Source of the DNA: Mucilaginibacter pallidiroseus
Lineage (GTDB): Bacteria; Bacteroidota; Bacteroidia; Sphingobacteriales; Sphingobacteriaceae
Assembly: GCF_007846085.1 (NCBI RefSeq)
Contig: NZ_VOEJ01000003.1
Coordinates: 310,001 to 374,000, forward strand
Length of the DNA stretch: 64,000 bases
Direction: 5' to 3'
Shown piece after piece: positions 27,466 to 36,995 of the stretch. How positions within the stretch are numbered: the first letter of the stretch is position 1; each line of letters begins with the position of its first letter. A program made the position numbers and the translations under genes. A model generated the notes under the pieces. That model was not told the origin of the DNA. It ran no database searches and saw only the letters and a list, made by a program, of their open reading frames with translations.

Positions 27466-28008
27466 ATGAAGAGACTCTTATCTACTGTACTGTTAGCGTG
27501 TGCATTTATTGCAACAACCACAGCCGCATCGGCTCAAAGCACTTCACAATCTTATATTCAGAAGTTCAAAGATAATGCCATTCGTATTATGCATGAAACC
27601 GGAGTGCCTGCAAGTATCATTTTAGCTGTAGCCATGCATGAATCGGGCAGTGGCAAAAGCTCTATTGCTCAAAACCTTAACAACCAATTTGGAGTAAAAG
27701 GTGGAGGAGGTGCAGTTTATTATAGACACAATAAAAAAGTACGTACCTCATACAAGCGTTATGATAACGTAATGGACTCTTTCAAAGACTTTGCCCGCAT
27801 CATGACAGAGCGTAAACAGTTTAGTCATCTGGCAGACAAGTTTACCCAGTACGATTATAAGGGTTGGGCAAAAGGCATACAGCGCAGCGGCTATTGCAGC
27901 AGTAAAAAGTGGGCCAACCAGGTAATGGGAATTATAGACCGTTATGACCTTGATGAACTTGACCAGGCACCTAAGCCAACGCCGGAAATTGCCCAAAACA
28001 ACCAGTAA
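27466..28008 (+). CDS. Exported glucosaminidase-domain protein (FlgJ-like)
   Basis: 180 residues. Signal peptide (residues 1-24, ending ASA), then a GH73-type N-acetylglucosaminidase domain: YIQKFKDNAIRIMHETGVPASIILAVAMHES contains the catalytic Glu (in HESGSG), and NNQFGVKGG and the terminal GWAKGIQRSGYCSSKKWANQV complete the fold. It likely cleaves peptidoglycan glycan strands. A related but longer copy follows. Confidence 0.88.
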   Translation: MKRLLSTVLLACAFIATTTAASAQSTSQSYIQKFKDNAIRIMHETGVPASIILAVAMHESGSGKSSIAQNLNNQFGVKGGGGAVYYRHNKKVRTSYKRYDNVMDSFKDFARIMTERKQFSHLADKFTQYDYKGWAKGIQRSGYCSSKKWANQVMGIIDRYDLDELDQAPKPTPEIAQNNQ

Positions 28009-28024
28009 AAATTAAAACATAATA

Positions 28025-28059
28025 GGGCCCTTTGATTATCAGAGGGCCTTCGTTTTTTT
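28025..28059 (+). terminator. Intrinsic terminator between the two glucosaminidase genes
   Basis: Stem GGCCCT/AGGGCC (28026-28031, 28043-28048) and a T run that ends at the start ATG of the next gene. Confidence 0.75.
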
Positions 28060-28890
28060 ATGCGTAAAATACTTCTGCTACTGCTATCGGTAATTATTTT
28101 TACCTCATGCTCGGCGCATAAAAGCACTATAAGTGCAAGCAAAGCGCGATCAAACAACAAACGGATTCAAAAAAAGAACAAGGCAGCCATTGCCTCTTAC
28201 AAGTCTTATACTTCGCTTGAGTATATTGAACGTTTTAAAGCCATTGCTATACAGGAAATGAATACTTACGGTATACCGGCAAGTATTACGCTGGCGCAAG
28301 GCCTGTTTGAGTCTGGCTCGGGTAACAGCGACCTGGCCAAAATTGCAAATAACCATTTTGGTATAAAGTGTGGGAGCACCTGGACTGGCGAAAGTTATTA
28401 TAAGGATGATGATAACGAGAATGACTGTTTCAGGGTGTATGCCAACCCGGAGGAATCATTCAGAGATCACTCCGAATTTTTGAAGAAGAAGAACTATGCA
28501 CGGTTGTTTGAGTTAGACAAGAACGACTTTAGAGGCTGGGCCTATGGGTTAAAAGCAGCCGGGTACGCAACCAATCCAAAATATCCGCAACTGTTGCTCA
28601 ATATCATCCAAAAGTACAACCTTGATCAGTACGACCGACCGGAAGGTGAATTGCAGAAAATTAAACGGGAAGACCGTGTTTTGGCCGAGATAAACGATAA
28701 CATGGGTCAGCAACCTGCAGATACCATTAGCAAAATAAGCCCCGACAGTAAAATTTATACTGTTAAGCCCGGTGATACACTATACAGTGTATCAAAGCGT
28801 TTCGGTATCACCGTTAACGAACTAATGGAGCTTAACAAGATGAGCAGTAACAGCCTAAAGGTTGGCCAAAAACTTGTTGTAGTAAAGTAG
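28060..28890 (+). CDS. Glucosaminidase domain plus LysM lipoprotein
   Basis: 276 residues. Lipobox signal FTSCSAHK (Cys near 17) with a basic stretch after it. The GH73-like domain spans about residues 50-200 (FKAIAIQEMNTYGIPASITLAQGLFESGSG, catalytic Glu in FESGSG; WTGESYYKDDD). A C-terminal LysM (YTVKPGDTLYSVSKRFGITVNELMELN) binds peptidoglycan. Probably outer-membrane anchored and acting on the wall. It and the preceding gene are paralogues of the same domain. Its ATG lies immediately after the T run of the preceding terminator. Confidence 0.9.
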   Translation: MRKILLLLLSVIIFTSCSAHKSTISASKARSNNKRIQKKNKAAIASYKSYTSLEYIERFKAIAIQEMNTYGIPASITLAQGLFESGSGNSDLAKIANNHFGIKCGSTWTGESYYKDDDNENDCFRVYANPEESFRDHSEFLKKKNYARLFELDKNDFRGWAYGLKAAGYATNPKYPQLLLNIIQKYNLDQYDRPEGELQKIKREDRVLAEINDNMGQQPADTISKISPDSKIYTVKPGDTLYSVSKRFGITVNELMELNKMSSNSLKVGQKLVVVK

Positions 28891-28937
28891 ATGCGTTAAT
28901 TATTGTTAAAGTGAATGCTTAAGCGCAATCAATCGGT

Positions 28938-28945
28938 TACTTTTG
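28938..28945 (+). promoter_or_regulatory. Candidate -7 box before the 28958 gene
   Basis: TACTTTTG matches TAnnTTTG, 13 bases upstream of the ATG at 28958. No paired -33 element seen. Confidence 0.35.
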
Positions 28946-28957
28946 GGTTTTTGTGAA

Positions 28958-29710
28958 ATGAGGTTTTGGCTGTTGTTGTTTTTATGTGCCTTGTGCATGC
29001 CGGTTTTTGCGCAGCAGAGAACCATTGGCGGGGTTGTAGCCGATAAAAATAGCGAAGGACGAATAGCCCGTGTAAACATTCTTAATACCAATACCAAAAA
29101 GTCCGTTTACAACAATTTAAAAGGCGAGTTTAAAATTGATGCCTCTATTGGTGATGTATTGATTTTTACTCAAAAAGAACACTACCCGGATACAATAAAA
29201 GTTGCAAATTTTTCGGCCTTAGCCATTTATATGCGCCCGCTTGCTATACAGCTGAAGCAGGTAACAGTACGAGATACTGTTTTAACGCCGGAGAAGCGAC
29301 TTGCAATGATCAAGAGTGCCTACTCCAAAATATACGGGCCAAATCCAAGCGCGCTAGTTGCTTCACCAGGTGCCGGTGTGGGCATAGGGATAGATGCACT
29401 TTATAATGCCTTTAGCCGCAGCGGCCGCAATGCCGAACATTTGCGCCAGGTTATTGATTGGGATTACAGGCAAACCGTTATCGATTATCGCTTTAACAAA
29501 TCGTTTGTGGCATCTGTGACCAAATTGAAAGATCCGCAGTTAACAGACTTTATGCAAAAGTACCGTCCGAGCTACGAACAGGTAACTGAGGCCGGCGAAT
29601 ATGAATTTATTGCCACAATCCGCAGAAATCACCGCAGATATGTGCGTAATAAATCATCTTTCGAACTCACGCCGCTTATTACTCCTCCACCCTTAGATAC
29701 TGCGAGGTAA
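28958..29710 (+). CDS. Exported carboxypeptidase-regulatory-like domain protein
   Basis: About 250 residues from the ATG at 28958 (MRFWLLLF), the better start, as the frame open to a TTG at 28943 is only five codons longer. Signal peptide ends FAQ. Residues about 23-110 are a CarboxypepD_reg-like beta-sandwich (RTIGGVVADKNSEGRIARVNILNTNTKKSVYNNLKGEFKID). The rest (KRLAMIKSAYSKIYGPNP and onward) is unrecognised. The TAA overlaps the next ATG (TAATG), so the two proteins are translationally coupled. Confidence 0.8.
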   Translation: MRFWLLLFLCALCMPVFAQQRTIGGVVADKNSEGRIARVNILNTNTKKSVYNNLKGEFKIDASIGDVLIFTQKEHYPDTIKVANFSALAIYMRPLAIQLKQVTVRDTVLTPEKRLAMIKSAYSKIYGPNPSALVASPGAGVGIGIDALYNAFSRSGRNAEHLRQVIDWDYRQTVIDYRFNKSFVASVTKLKDPQLTDFMQKYRPSYEQVTEAGEYEFIATIRRNHRRYVRNKSSFELTPLITPPPLDTAR

Positions 29711-30036
29711 TGGGTTGGCCAATAATTGTTGTTCCGTTTTTAAATGCTAATGGCATGGCGTTGTTTCCATTTATATTGGTGAAGGAAAAGAGCATGAAAC
29801 GGGATGTGGCACTTATTAATCATGAGAAAATACATTTATTACAACAGGCAGAGTTGTTGGTGCTGCCGTTTTATATTTTGTATTTGCTGAATTACATGAT
29901 TAATTTAATAAAGTATAAACGACATTACCAAGCCTACCTAAACATCGCCTTTGAACGGGAGGCTTACGCTAACGAAACCAATATGGGTTATTTAAATAAG
30001 CGTAAGTACTACAATTGGTTGCGCTATTTTAACTAA
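29710..30036 (+). CDS. Small membrane-associated protein with an HExxH motif
   Basis: 108 residues, start overlapping the preceding stop by one base. Hydrophobic segments lie at about 5-22 and 50-75. Between them is HEKIHLLQQ, a perfect HExxH zinc-protease motif, and downstream FEREAYANE could supply a third Glu ligand in the gluzincin manner. It is shorter than known membrane metalloproteases, so it may be a minimal peptidase fold or a non-enzyme. Function unassigned. Confidence 0.7.
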   Translation: MGWPIIVVPFLNANGMALFPFILVKEKSMKRDVALINHEKIHLLQQAELLVLPFYILYLLNYMINLIKYKRHYQAYLNIAFEREAYANETNMGYLNKRKYYNWLRYFN

Positions 30037-30097
30037 CGTGAAGCATAAGTTTAAAATTAATGCACACTTATAAAAGATTTTTGCTTTTTTTTGTTGT

Positions 30098-31117
30098 ATG
30101 CTGAAAACGGGTGTAGGATTACTTTTTTTGCTGTGTTTTGGTTTGGCTATTAACGCCGGTGCGCAAACCACTACTGATACCGTAAGGAAAGACACTATAA
30201 AAATTGATACCAACCTGCTCAATAGGTATCGCATTGCGCCTAAAAGAAATATTATCCCGGTACGCGCTACGCCGGTTAAAATACAGGAAGAACTGGTGCC
30301 CGTAACGATGCTGGACTATAAAGTAAGCTACTGGCGTAAATACATAACTATCGGTTTAAATTTTAACCAGGCAGCTTTTAGTAACAACTATGCTGCGGGT
30401 GGTGTTACATCAATAGCATTACTGTCAACATTTGGGTACAGGGTAGAATACAATAAGGCGCCGTTTAGTTACTCTACAGATGTTAACCTGCAATACGGTA
30501 AGTCGAAAAATAAGGGTCAATCGGCCCGCAAAACAAACGACCGTTTGTTTATTGATAATAAAGTAGCTACCCAACTTTCTAAACACTGGTTTTTCTTTGG
30601 GTCGTTAAGTTTCGAGTCGCAGTTTGATACCGGTTACCAATATGATGCTAACAACGCTACTCCGCCGTTGCTAATATCAAATTTTATGTCGCCTGGTTAT
30701 CTTACCGAGTCGTTGGGTTTTGAGTACAAGCCAAATGCATTTTTTGATTTACGATTAGGTACCGGTACTGCCCGCCAAACCTTTGTTTTGGATACAACTA
30801 TTTACCGCAACCTGCCTACAAATTATGGTGTTACGCCGGGCAAAACCATTCGGAACGATATCGCGTTCCAAATGGTTGCGATATACGAAAAAGACATTTC
30901 TAAAAACATGCATCTCAAGACAAGGTATGACATGTTTGTACCTTACGGGCAGCCGTTGAGCTATACCCGCCACCGTTTAGATGCCCTTCTTGCGGCAAAG
31001 GTTAGCAAGCTCATAAACGTATCTATGAACGCTACGGTACTGTTTGATAAAAATACCTCGCGCGAAGTGCAGGGTACCGAGGGGCTGTCGCTGGGTGTAC
31101 TCTACAAATTTCCTTAA
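30098..31117 (+). CDS. DUF3078 outer-membrane-like protein
   Basis: 339 residues with an export signal (residues 1-22, ending AGAQ). The beta-rich body is full of aromatic strands with alternating polar residues (YITIGLNFNQAAFSNNYAAGG, FSYSTDVNLQYGKSKN), ending in LSLGVLYKFP, an outer-membrane barrel ending in Phe-Pro. It matches the Bacteroidetes DUF3078 family. Function unknown. Confidence 0.82.
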   Translation: MLKTGVGLLFLLCFGLAINAGAQTTTDTVRKDTIKIDTNLLNRYRIAPKRNIIPVRATPVKIQEELVPVTMLDYKVSYWRKYITIGLNFNQAAFSNNYAAGGVTSIALLSTFGYRVEYNKAPFSYSTDVNLQYGKSKNKGQSARKTNDRLFIDNKVATQLSKHWFFFGSLSFESQFDTGYQYDANNATPPLLISNFMSPGYLTESLGFEYKPNAFFDLRLGTGTARQTFVLDTTIYRNLPTNYGVTPGKTIRNDIAFQMVAIYEKDISKNMHLKTRYDMFVPYGQPLSYTRHRLDALLAAKVSKLINVSMNATVLFDKNTSREVQGTEGLSLGVLYKFP

Positions 31118-31213
31118 TTAATAAGTGGCACAACAAAATATAAGCGGCCGTGCATTGTTTAATCGATGCCGGCCGATGTTCATTTAATATAAACTGGTTA
31201 TGCTTCAAAATCA

Positions 31214-31221
31214 TAACTTTG
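31214..31221 (+). promoter_or_regulatory. Candidate -7 box of ffh
   Basis: TAACTTTG matches TAnnTTTG, 25 bases upstream of the ffh ATG. No clear -33 partner. Confidence 0.4.
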
Positions 31222-31246
31222 TATCCTCAAAAATTACGTATAAATA

Positions 31247-32575
31247 ATGTTTGAAAATTTATCGGACAAGCTCGACAGGGCGTTTAAAGTATTAAAAGGA
31301 CAAGGCTCGATCACGGAAATTAACGTGGCCGAAACCATGAAGGAGATTCGTAAGGCCCTTCTGGATGCCGACGTAAACTATAAAACCGCAAAGGCCTTCA
31401 CTGACGAAGTAAGGCAAAAAGCGATAGGCGAAAACGTGTTAACTTCAATTTCGCCGGGCCAGTTGCTTACCAAGCTCATGAACGATGAGTTAACCCAATT
31501 AATGGGTGGCACTACCTCTGAGCTTGATTTGAAGGCATCGCCAACAATCATATTAATTGCGGGCCTTAACGGTGCAGGTAAAACTACTTTTACAGGCAAA
31601 CTGGCCAACTTTTTAAAAACGCAAAAAAATAAAAAGCCCTTATTGGTAGCCGATGATATTTATCGCCCGGCTGCGATAGACCAATTGGAAGTACTAGGCC
31701 AGCAGGTAGGAATCCCGGTTTACAGCAACCGCGAGTCTACCGATCCTGTAGCAATTGCCCGTGAAGGTATTGCTAAAGCAAAACAGGACGGTAACAACGT
31801 TGTGATTATCGATACCGCCGGCCGTTTAGCTATTGACGAAGCCATGATGGTGGAGATAGAGAACGTAAAGGCTGCTATCAACCCGCACGAAATTTTGTTT
31901 GTGGTTGACTCCATGACCGGTCAGGATGCGGTGAACACTGCGAAAGTGTTTAACGACAGGCTTGATTTTACCGGCGTTGTATTAACCAAGTTAGACGGTG
32001 ATACACGCGGTGGTGCGGCATTATCAATTAAATCTGTTGTTAACAAGCCAATCAAGTTCATTGGTACCGGCGAAAAGATGGAAGCACTTGATGTTTTCCA
32101 CCCCGATCGTATGGCATCGCGTATCCTGGGCATGGGCGACGTGGTATCATTGGTAGAGCGTGCTCAGCAACAATTCGACGAAAAAGAGGCTGCGGAACTG
32201 CAGAAAAAGATCCGCAAAAATAAATTCGACTTTAACGATTTCTATAGCCAGATACAGCAGATCAAAAAAATGGGTAACATGAAGGATCTGATGGGTATGA
32301 TACCCGGTGTTGGTAAAATGATGAAGGATGTTGAAGTAAGTGATGATGCTTTTAAAGGCATAGAGGCCATTATCCAATCAATGACAGCCAAGGAAAAGGA
32401 AAACCCTGACCTGATCAATCAAAGCCGCAGAATGCGTATTGCTAAAGGCTCGGGCACCGATATACAAGAAGTTAACCGCCTGATGAAACAGTTTGACGAT
32501 ATGCGCAAAGTGATGAAGCAGATGAGCAACCCTGCAGCAATGGCAAACATGATGCGCCGTATGCCCAAAATGTAA
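31247..32575 (+). CDS. ffh: Signal recognition particle protein Ffh
   Basis: 442 residues. N domain, then GTPase G domain with GLNGAGKTTFTGKLA (P-loop), DTAGR and TKLDGDTRGGAALS (G4), then the Met-rich M domain (about 300-442: MKQFDDMRKVMKQMSNPAAMANMM), which binds 4.5S RNA and signal sequences. Essential for co-translational membrane targeting. No SRP RNA gene was recognised in this window. Confidence 0.97.
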   Translation: MFENLSDKLDRAFKVLKGQGSITEINVAETMKEIRKALLDADVNYKTAKAFTDEVRQKAIGENVLTSISPGQLLTKLMNDELTQLMGGTTSELDLKASPTIILIAGLNGAGKTTFTGKLANFLKTQKNKKPLLVADDIYRPAAIDQLEVLGQQVGIPVYSNRESTDPVAIAREGIAKAKQDGNNVVIIDTAGRLAIDEAMMVEIENVKAAINPHEILFVVDSMTGQDAVNTAKVFNDRLDFTGVVLTKLDGDTRGGAALSIKSVVNKPIKFIGTGEKMEALDVFHPDRMASRILGMGDVVSLVERAQQQFDEKEAAELQKKIRKNKFDFNDFYSQIQQIKKMGNMKDLMGMIPGVGKMMKDVEVSDDAFKGIEAIIQSMTAKEKENPDLINQSRRMRIAKGSGTDIQEVNRLMKQFDDMRKVMKQMSNPAAMANMMRRMPKM

Positions 32576-32593
32576 TTAACGTTTAGCTTAAAT

Positions 32594-32624
32594 AAAAGCC
32601 CTGGTTTAAATACCGGGGCTTTAT
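32594..32624 (+). terminator. Intrinsic terminator after ffh
   Basis: Ten-base stem AAAGCCCTGG/CCGGGGCTTT with one G-T pair around TTTAAATA, ending in a short T-rich tract. Confidence 0.75.
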
Positions 32625-32656
32625 TGTTTAGAGCGGGTAATATGAAACAGTCTTGA

Positions 32657-33133
32657 TTATTTATCAACCATCAGGCCTCGTACTTCAAAAGTCAACCGTC
32701 GTTTGGGGTCGGCATTTACCTTGTGTTGTTTTTTTCCAACTACCGTGTCACCGGCAAGGTGCTGCCCATCATCTGCAATAAATTGTTTTTGTGCAACCCC
32801 TTCCATAATAACAGTACGCCCCTTTATTTGAACGGGGAGATTAACGTTTGCATTTTTAAAATGCGCGGCTATTATTTTACCGTTGCCTGCATCCACTTCA
32901 AACCAGCCGCCTTTTGGTTGTGTGACACGTATAATTTTACCGCTAATGGCGGTATTAAAGCGTGTTTTACGATACATGTATGTTTCAATTTTTGAGGCCG
33001 GCACCGGGGCAATGGTTTGTGGCTTTTCTCCAAACACCATGCCGTGTGGTAACGCTACTTTTTGCTGTGCGTTGCTGGTTACTACTGCCAACAATAAAAA
33101 ACTGACTGTTGTGATACAAATTTTAAACTGCAT
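32657..33133 (-). CDS. Exported DUF4920-like protein
   Basis: 158 residues. Signal peptide (residues 1-22, ending SNAQ). The mature part resembles DUF4920, small exported proteins found in Bacteroidetes: [41 protein letters not shown] then [22 protein letters not shown]. It contains scattered basic residues and ends [14 protein letters not shown]. Function unknown. Divergent from rnhB. Confidence 0.75.
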   Translation of the reverse strand: MQFKICITTVSFLLLAVVTSNAQQKVALPHGMVFGEKPQTIAPVPASKIETYMYRKTRFNTAISGKIIRVTQPKGGWFEVDAGNGKIIAAHFKNANVNLPVQIKGRTVIMEGVAQKQFIADDGQHLAGDTVVGKKQHKVNADPKRRLTFEVRGLMVDK

Positions 33134-33168
33134 AACGTTATAACACCCACTACGTGGCGTGGTTTCAT

Positions 33169-33176
33169 TATTTTTG
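33169..33176 (+). promoter_or_regulatory. Candidate -7 box of rnhB
   Basis: TATTTTTG (33169-33176) matches TAnnTTTG, 26 bases before the ATG. No -33 partner seen. Confidence 0.4.
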
Positions 33177-33202
33177 CAAGTAGTTTAAATCAAGGGTACG
33201 AA

Positions 33203-33802
33203 ATGTTATTAGCGAGATATCAGCATGAGTTTTTAGAAGCAGGATGTGATGAGGCCGGCCGTGGTTGTTTGGCTGGGCCGGTATTTGCTGCTGCTGTAAT
33301 ATTGCCAAATGACTTTGACCACCATTTGCTTAACGATTCCAAGCAATTAAATGAGGAAACGCGTTATGCACTGCGTACCGAGATTGAGGCAAATGCAATA
33401 GCCCATGCTGTCGCCTGGTGCGATAATCATGAGATTGATCAGATCAATATCCTCAATGCATCTTTCCTGGCTATGCACCGCGCCATTCAAAAGCTACACC
33501 TTATACCGCAGTTTTTAATTATTGATGGTAACCGGTTTAATAAATATGGCACCACGCCGCATGCCTGCGTTATTGGCGGCGACGGAAAGTACTTCAGCAT
33601 TGCAGCAGCATCTATACTTGCCAAAACCTACCGCGACGATTACATGAATAAAATTGCCGCAGAGCATCCCGAATACTGCTGGCATAGCAATAAAGGATAC
33701 CCAACAATTGCCCATCGCAAAATGGTGCTCGAGCTTGGGCATACGCCATATCACCGTAAAACTTTCAGGGTAAGCAATCCGCAGCTCGCTATTTTCGATT
33801 AA
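33203..33802 (+). CDS. rnhB: Ribonuclease HII
   Basis: 199 residues. The [12 protein letters not shown] motif (D and E of the catalytic set) opens the protein, LIIDGNRF supplies another Asp, and [17 protein letters not shown] with [19 protein letters not shown] completes the RNase HII signature. It removes ribonucleotides from DNA and RNA primers from RNA-DNA hybrids. Its start is well supported by the family's N-terminus. Confidence 0.95.
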   Translation: MLLARYQHEFLEAGCDEAGRGCLAGPVFAAAVILPNDFDHHLLNDSKQLNEETRYALRTEIEANAIAHAVAWCDNHEIDQINILNASFLAMHRAIQKLHLIPQFLIIDGNRFNKYGTTPHACVIGGDGKYFSIAAASILAKTYRDDYMNKIAAEHPEYCWHSNKGYPTIAHRKMVLELGHTPYHRKTFRVSNPQLAIFD

Positions 33803-33860
33803 GGGCTTTGGCAAACAGCACCTTGTTTGGTAGCTTTACCAAAACCAATTGCTACCTGTT

Positions 33861-35060
33861 TTGAGAGTATTAATATTAACACACCGCGTGCCGTTTCCGC
33901 AAAATGGGGGCTACCCTATTGTTGTGGGCAACACCATTAAGGGGTTGGTGAACCACGGCCATCAGGTTTCGTTAATATCAATAAATATAAATAAGCATAA
34001 CGATCGGGCACAAACCCGCGACGAACTGCTTGACCATATACGATATACCGAGTATAAGATAGATACCCGCATTACCGTTGCCGAGTTTTTTAGCAACCTG
34101 TTTACCACCAATGCTTATAAGATCAATAAATATCACGACCAGGCATTTGAAAAGATCCTGATAAAAGATATCCAGGAAAATCACTACGATATTATCCAGT
34201 TCGAGGGTCTGTTTGTAGCGCCTTACTTAAGTGCTATACGCAAGGCAACAAAAGCGCGGCTGGTTTTCAGGTCGCACAATATCGAGCACCAGGTTTGGCA
34301 TAAGCTTGCCCAGCAAAAAAGCGACCCCATTAAGCGGTGGTTTTTACACCAGATAGCCAAACGTGTAAAACGGTATGAACTTGGGCTGTTAAATCAGTTT
34401 GATGGTATTTTGGTATTTACGGGGCAGGATGAGCATACCATGACTAACCTTGGCAACAAAACGCCAATTTGCGTATTGCCCATAGGTGTTGAACTTGGCA
34501 AGTATAAACCCGATTATTCACGCTCGCAATTTCCGTCGATGTTTTTCTTAGGGTCGTTGGACTGGTTGCCGAATAAGGAGGGCATTGAATGGTTCCTGGA
34601 TAACTTTCATAAAGAGATTGTTGATGGTGATATAAATGCCCGGTTTTACCTGGCAGGAAATAACATTCCGGAGGAGTATGATGAGTACGACGCTATGGGC
34701 AAAGTATTTATACAGGGCGAGTTGGATGATGCGCTCGAATTTATAAATAGCCGGTCTATAATGATTGTGCCGTTACTATCCGGCGGCGGCATGCGTGTAA
34801 AGATAATCGAAGGTATGGCCATGCAAAAATGCATTATATCAACCTCTATTGGTGCCGAGGGTATCTTGGCAGAGCATGGTAAAAATATTATTATAGCCAA
34901 CAACGCCGATGAGTTTTACAAAGCCATGCTGCAATGTATAAGTAATGAAGATTACTGTAAACAAATTGGCCAAAATGCCCGGAAATTGATCGAAGAACTG
35001 CACGATGTAGACCACATTACGGGCCGCCTGATTCATTTTTATCAATCAATATTGAATTAG
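33861..35060 (+). CDS. GT4-type glycosyltransferase
   Basis: About 400 residues. RVLILTHRVPFPQNGGYPIVVGNTIKGL is the N-terminal Rossmann strand of a GT-B enzyme, with FRSHNIEHQVW and FFLGSLDWLPNKEGIEWF further on and the C-terminal GGGMRVKIIEGMAMQKCIISTSIGAEGI holding the E-x7-E-like donor-binding motif. No ATG is available; TTG at 33861 (giving MRVLI) or at 33849. The donor and acceptor are unknown. It stands between rnhB and gcvT without sugar-synthesis neighbours. Confidence 0.88.
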   Translation: MRVLILTHRVPFPQNGGYPIVVGNTIKGLVNHGHQVSLISININKHNDRAQTRDELLDHIRYTEYKIDTRITVAEFFSNLFTTNAYKINKYHDQAFEKILIKDIQENHYDIIQFEGLFVAPYLSAIRKATKARLVFRSHNIEHQVWHKLAQQKSDPIKRWFLHQIAKRVKRYELGLLNQFDGILVFTGQDEHTMTNLGNKTPICVLPIGVELGKYKPDYSRSQFPSMFFLGSLDWLPNKEGIEWFLDNFHKEIVDGDINARFYLAGNNIPEEYDEYDAMGKVFIQGELDDALEFINSRSIMIVPLLSGGGMRVKIIEGMAMQKCIISTSIGAEGILAEHGKNIIIANNADEFYKAMLQCISNEDYCKQIGQNARKLIEELHDVDHITGRLIHFYQSILN

Positions 35061-35084
35061 CCCGCATGGCTAAAGCTATTTTGC

Positions 35085-35092
35085 TATTTTTG
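35085..35092 (+). promoter_or_regulatory. Candidate -7 box of gcvT
   Basis: TATTTTTG matches TAnnTTTG, 20 bases before the ATG. No -33 partner seen. Confidence 0.4.
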
Positions 35093-35112
35093 GCCAAGAA
35101 TAAAGTACGCGC

Positions 35113-36192
35113 ATGAAGAATACAGCTTTAACCGATCTACATACAAATTTAGGTGCCAAAATGGTGCCTTTTGCAGGGTATAATATGCCCGTTCAATACA
35201 CCGGTGTAAATGCCGAGCATGATACCGTGCGCAAAGCGGTTGGCGTTTTTGACGTGAGCCACATGGGCGAATTTATACTGAAGGGCCAGGGTGCGCTTGA
35301 CCTAATACAAAAGGTAACCAGCAACGATGCTTCAAAACTTTATGATGGTAAAGTGCAGTATTCATGCCTGCCTAATGAAGACGGCGGCATTGTTGATGAC
35401 CTGTTGGTTTACCGGATAGACGAGAACACGTACATGCTTGTAGTGAACGCCTCGAACATAGAAAAAGACTGGAACTGGATTTCGAAATACAATACGTTTG
35501 GTGTTGATATGAAAGATATATCAGACCGTACATCTTTGTTGGCTATACAAGGCCCTAAGGCAGCAGAAGCCTTGCAGAGCCTTACAGATATCGACCTGGC
35601 ATCGATGGAATACTACACTTTTAAGAAAGGTACTTTTGCAGGGATAGACAACGTAATTGTATCTGCAACAGGTTATACCGGCGCCGGTGGATTCGAGATT
35701 TATTTTGATAACGAGCATGCCGAGTTTATCTGGAACGAAGTTTTTAAAGCCGGCGAACCATTCGGTATCAAGCCAATTGGTCTTGCTGCGCGCGATACGC
35801 TTCGCCTGGAAATGGGTTTTTGCCTGTACGGTAATGATATTGATGATACCACCTCGCCGCTTGAGGCAGGCCTTGGCTGGGTAACAAAGTTTACTAAAGA
35901 CTTTACAAACGCCGAAGCATTACAGGCCCAAAAACAAGCCGGTGTTGAACGCAAATTGGTTGGCTTTGAAATGGTAGACCGCGGCATACCGCGCCATGAT
36001 TACGCCATAGTTGATGCAGATGGCAATACTATTGGTAAGGTAACATCAGGTACGCAGTCGCCATCTTTACAAAAGGCAATTGGCCTCGGTTATGTAAACA
36101 ATGCTTTTGCTAAAGAAGGTACCGATATATACATCAGCATCCGCGATAATAAAGTAAAAGCCAAGGTAGTAAAACCGCCATTTTATAAATAA
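35113..36192 (+). CDS. gcvT: Aminomethyltransferase (glycine cleavage T protein)
   Basis: 359 residues. Family blocks: [69 protein letters not shown] and [17 protein letters not shown]. It transfers the aminomethyl carbon from lipoylated GcvH to tetrahydrofolate. gcvH and gcvP are not in the window, which is common in this group. I see no glycine riboswitch-like structure upstream. Confidence 0.97.
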   Translation: MKNTALTDLHTNLGAKMVPFAGYNMPVQYTGVNAEHDTVRKAVGVFDVSHMGEFILKGQGALDLIQKVTSNDASKLYDGKVQYSCLPNEDGGIVDDLLVYRIDENTYMLVVNASNIEKDWNWISKYNTFGVDMKDISDRTSLLAIQGPKAAEALQSLTDIDLASMEYYTFKKGTFAGIDNVIVSATGYTGAGGFEIYFDNEHAEFIWNEVFKAGEPFGIKPIGLAARDTLRLEMGFCLYGNDIDDTTSPLEAGLGWVTKFTKDFTNAEALQAQKQAGVERKLVGFEMVDRGIPRHDYAIVDADGNTIGKVTSGTQSPSLQKAIGLGYVNNAFAKEGTDIYISIRDNKVKAKVVKPPFYK

Positions 36193-36220
36193 CAGCACAA
36201 CGCGCGGTTATCAGTTTACG

Positions 36221-36263
36221 GGTATTGGTTATCAACCATTACAAATAACAGGTAACCAATACC
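36221..36263. repeat. Short palindrome between gcvT and the comB homologue
   Basis: GGTATTGGTTA (36221-36231) is complementary to TAACCAATACC (36253-36263), loop 21 bases. It resembles members of the dispersed GGTTATC/AACCAATACC type repeats. Confidence 0.6.
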
Positions 36264-36272
36264 TATTTACTA

Positions 36273-36989
36273 ATGACTAATTTAGACGTTTGCCTTTCTC
36301 CTGCCCTTATACAATTGTATAATGTTGAGGATTATATAGTGGTAGTGATAGACATTTTTCGCGCTACGTCATCTATTTGCTATGGCATCGAAAATGGTGC
36401 CGAGGCGATTATTCCTGTATCAGAGGTTGAAGAATGCGCTGCTTACCGCGAAAAAGGATTTAACTACCTGCTTGCTGCCGAACGCAACGGCGAAGTAGTT
36501 GATGGGTTTGACTTTGGTAATTCGCCATTTTCTTACACAGCCGAAAAGGTTGCCGGTAAAACAGTTGTGCTTACCACCACTAACGGCACACACGCATTGC
36601 ATCTATCGCGTAGTGCCAAAGAAGTTGTTATAGGTTCGTTTCTAAACTTAACTTCGCTTTGCAATTGGTTAAAGCAACAAAACCAGCATATATTGCTGGT
36701 TTGCGCCGGTTGGAAAAATAACTTTAACCTGGAGGACACCCTGTTTGCAGGTGCCGTTGTTGAACAACTTAAGGCTGACGGCTATGTGTTGGACGATCCT
36801 GCTATTGCTGCGAACGACCTTTACCAACTAGGCAAAGACGATATTAGCCAATATCTAAGCAAAACCTCACATGGCGAGCGGCTAAAAAAACTCGGCATAG
36901 AAAAGGATATTGCATTTTGCATGCAGATAGACCTTACAACTGCCATTCCTATTCTTGAGGGTGAAAAACTTGTTAAGCTTAGTCAGTAA
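36273..36989 (+). CDS. 2-phosphosulfolactate phosphatase family protein (ComB)
   Basis: 238 residues of the ComB family: VVIDIFRATSSICYGIENGAEAIIPV at the start, DGFDFGNSPFSY, TTTNGTHAL and VCAGWKNNFNLEDTLFAGAVVEQL. In archaea ComB makes sulfolactate during coenzyme M synthesis. The function in Bacteroidetes is not established, and no coenzyme M genes are near. Confidence 0.88.
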   Translation: MTNLDVCLSPALIQLYNVEDYIVVVIDIFRATSSICYGIENGAEAIIPVSEVEECAAYREKGFNYLLAAERNGEVVDGFDFGNSPFSYTAEKVAGKTVVLTTTNGTHALHLSRSAKEVVIGSFLNLTSLCNWLKQQNQHILLVCAGWKNNFNLEDTLFAGAVVEQLKADGYVLDDPAIAANDLYQLGKDDISQYLSKTSHGERLKKLGIEKDIAFCMQIDLTTAIPILEGEKLVKLSQ

Positions 36990-36995
36990 TCAGGG

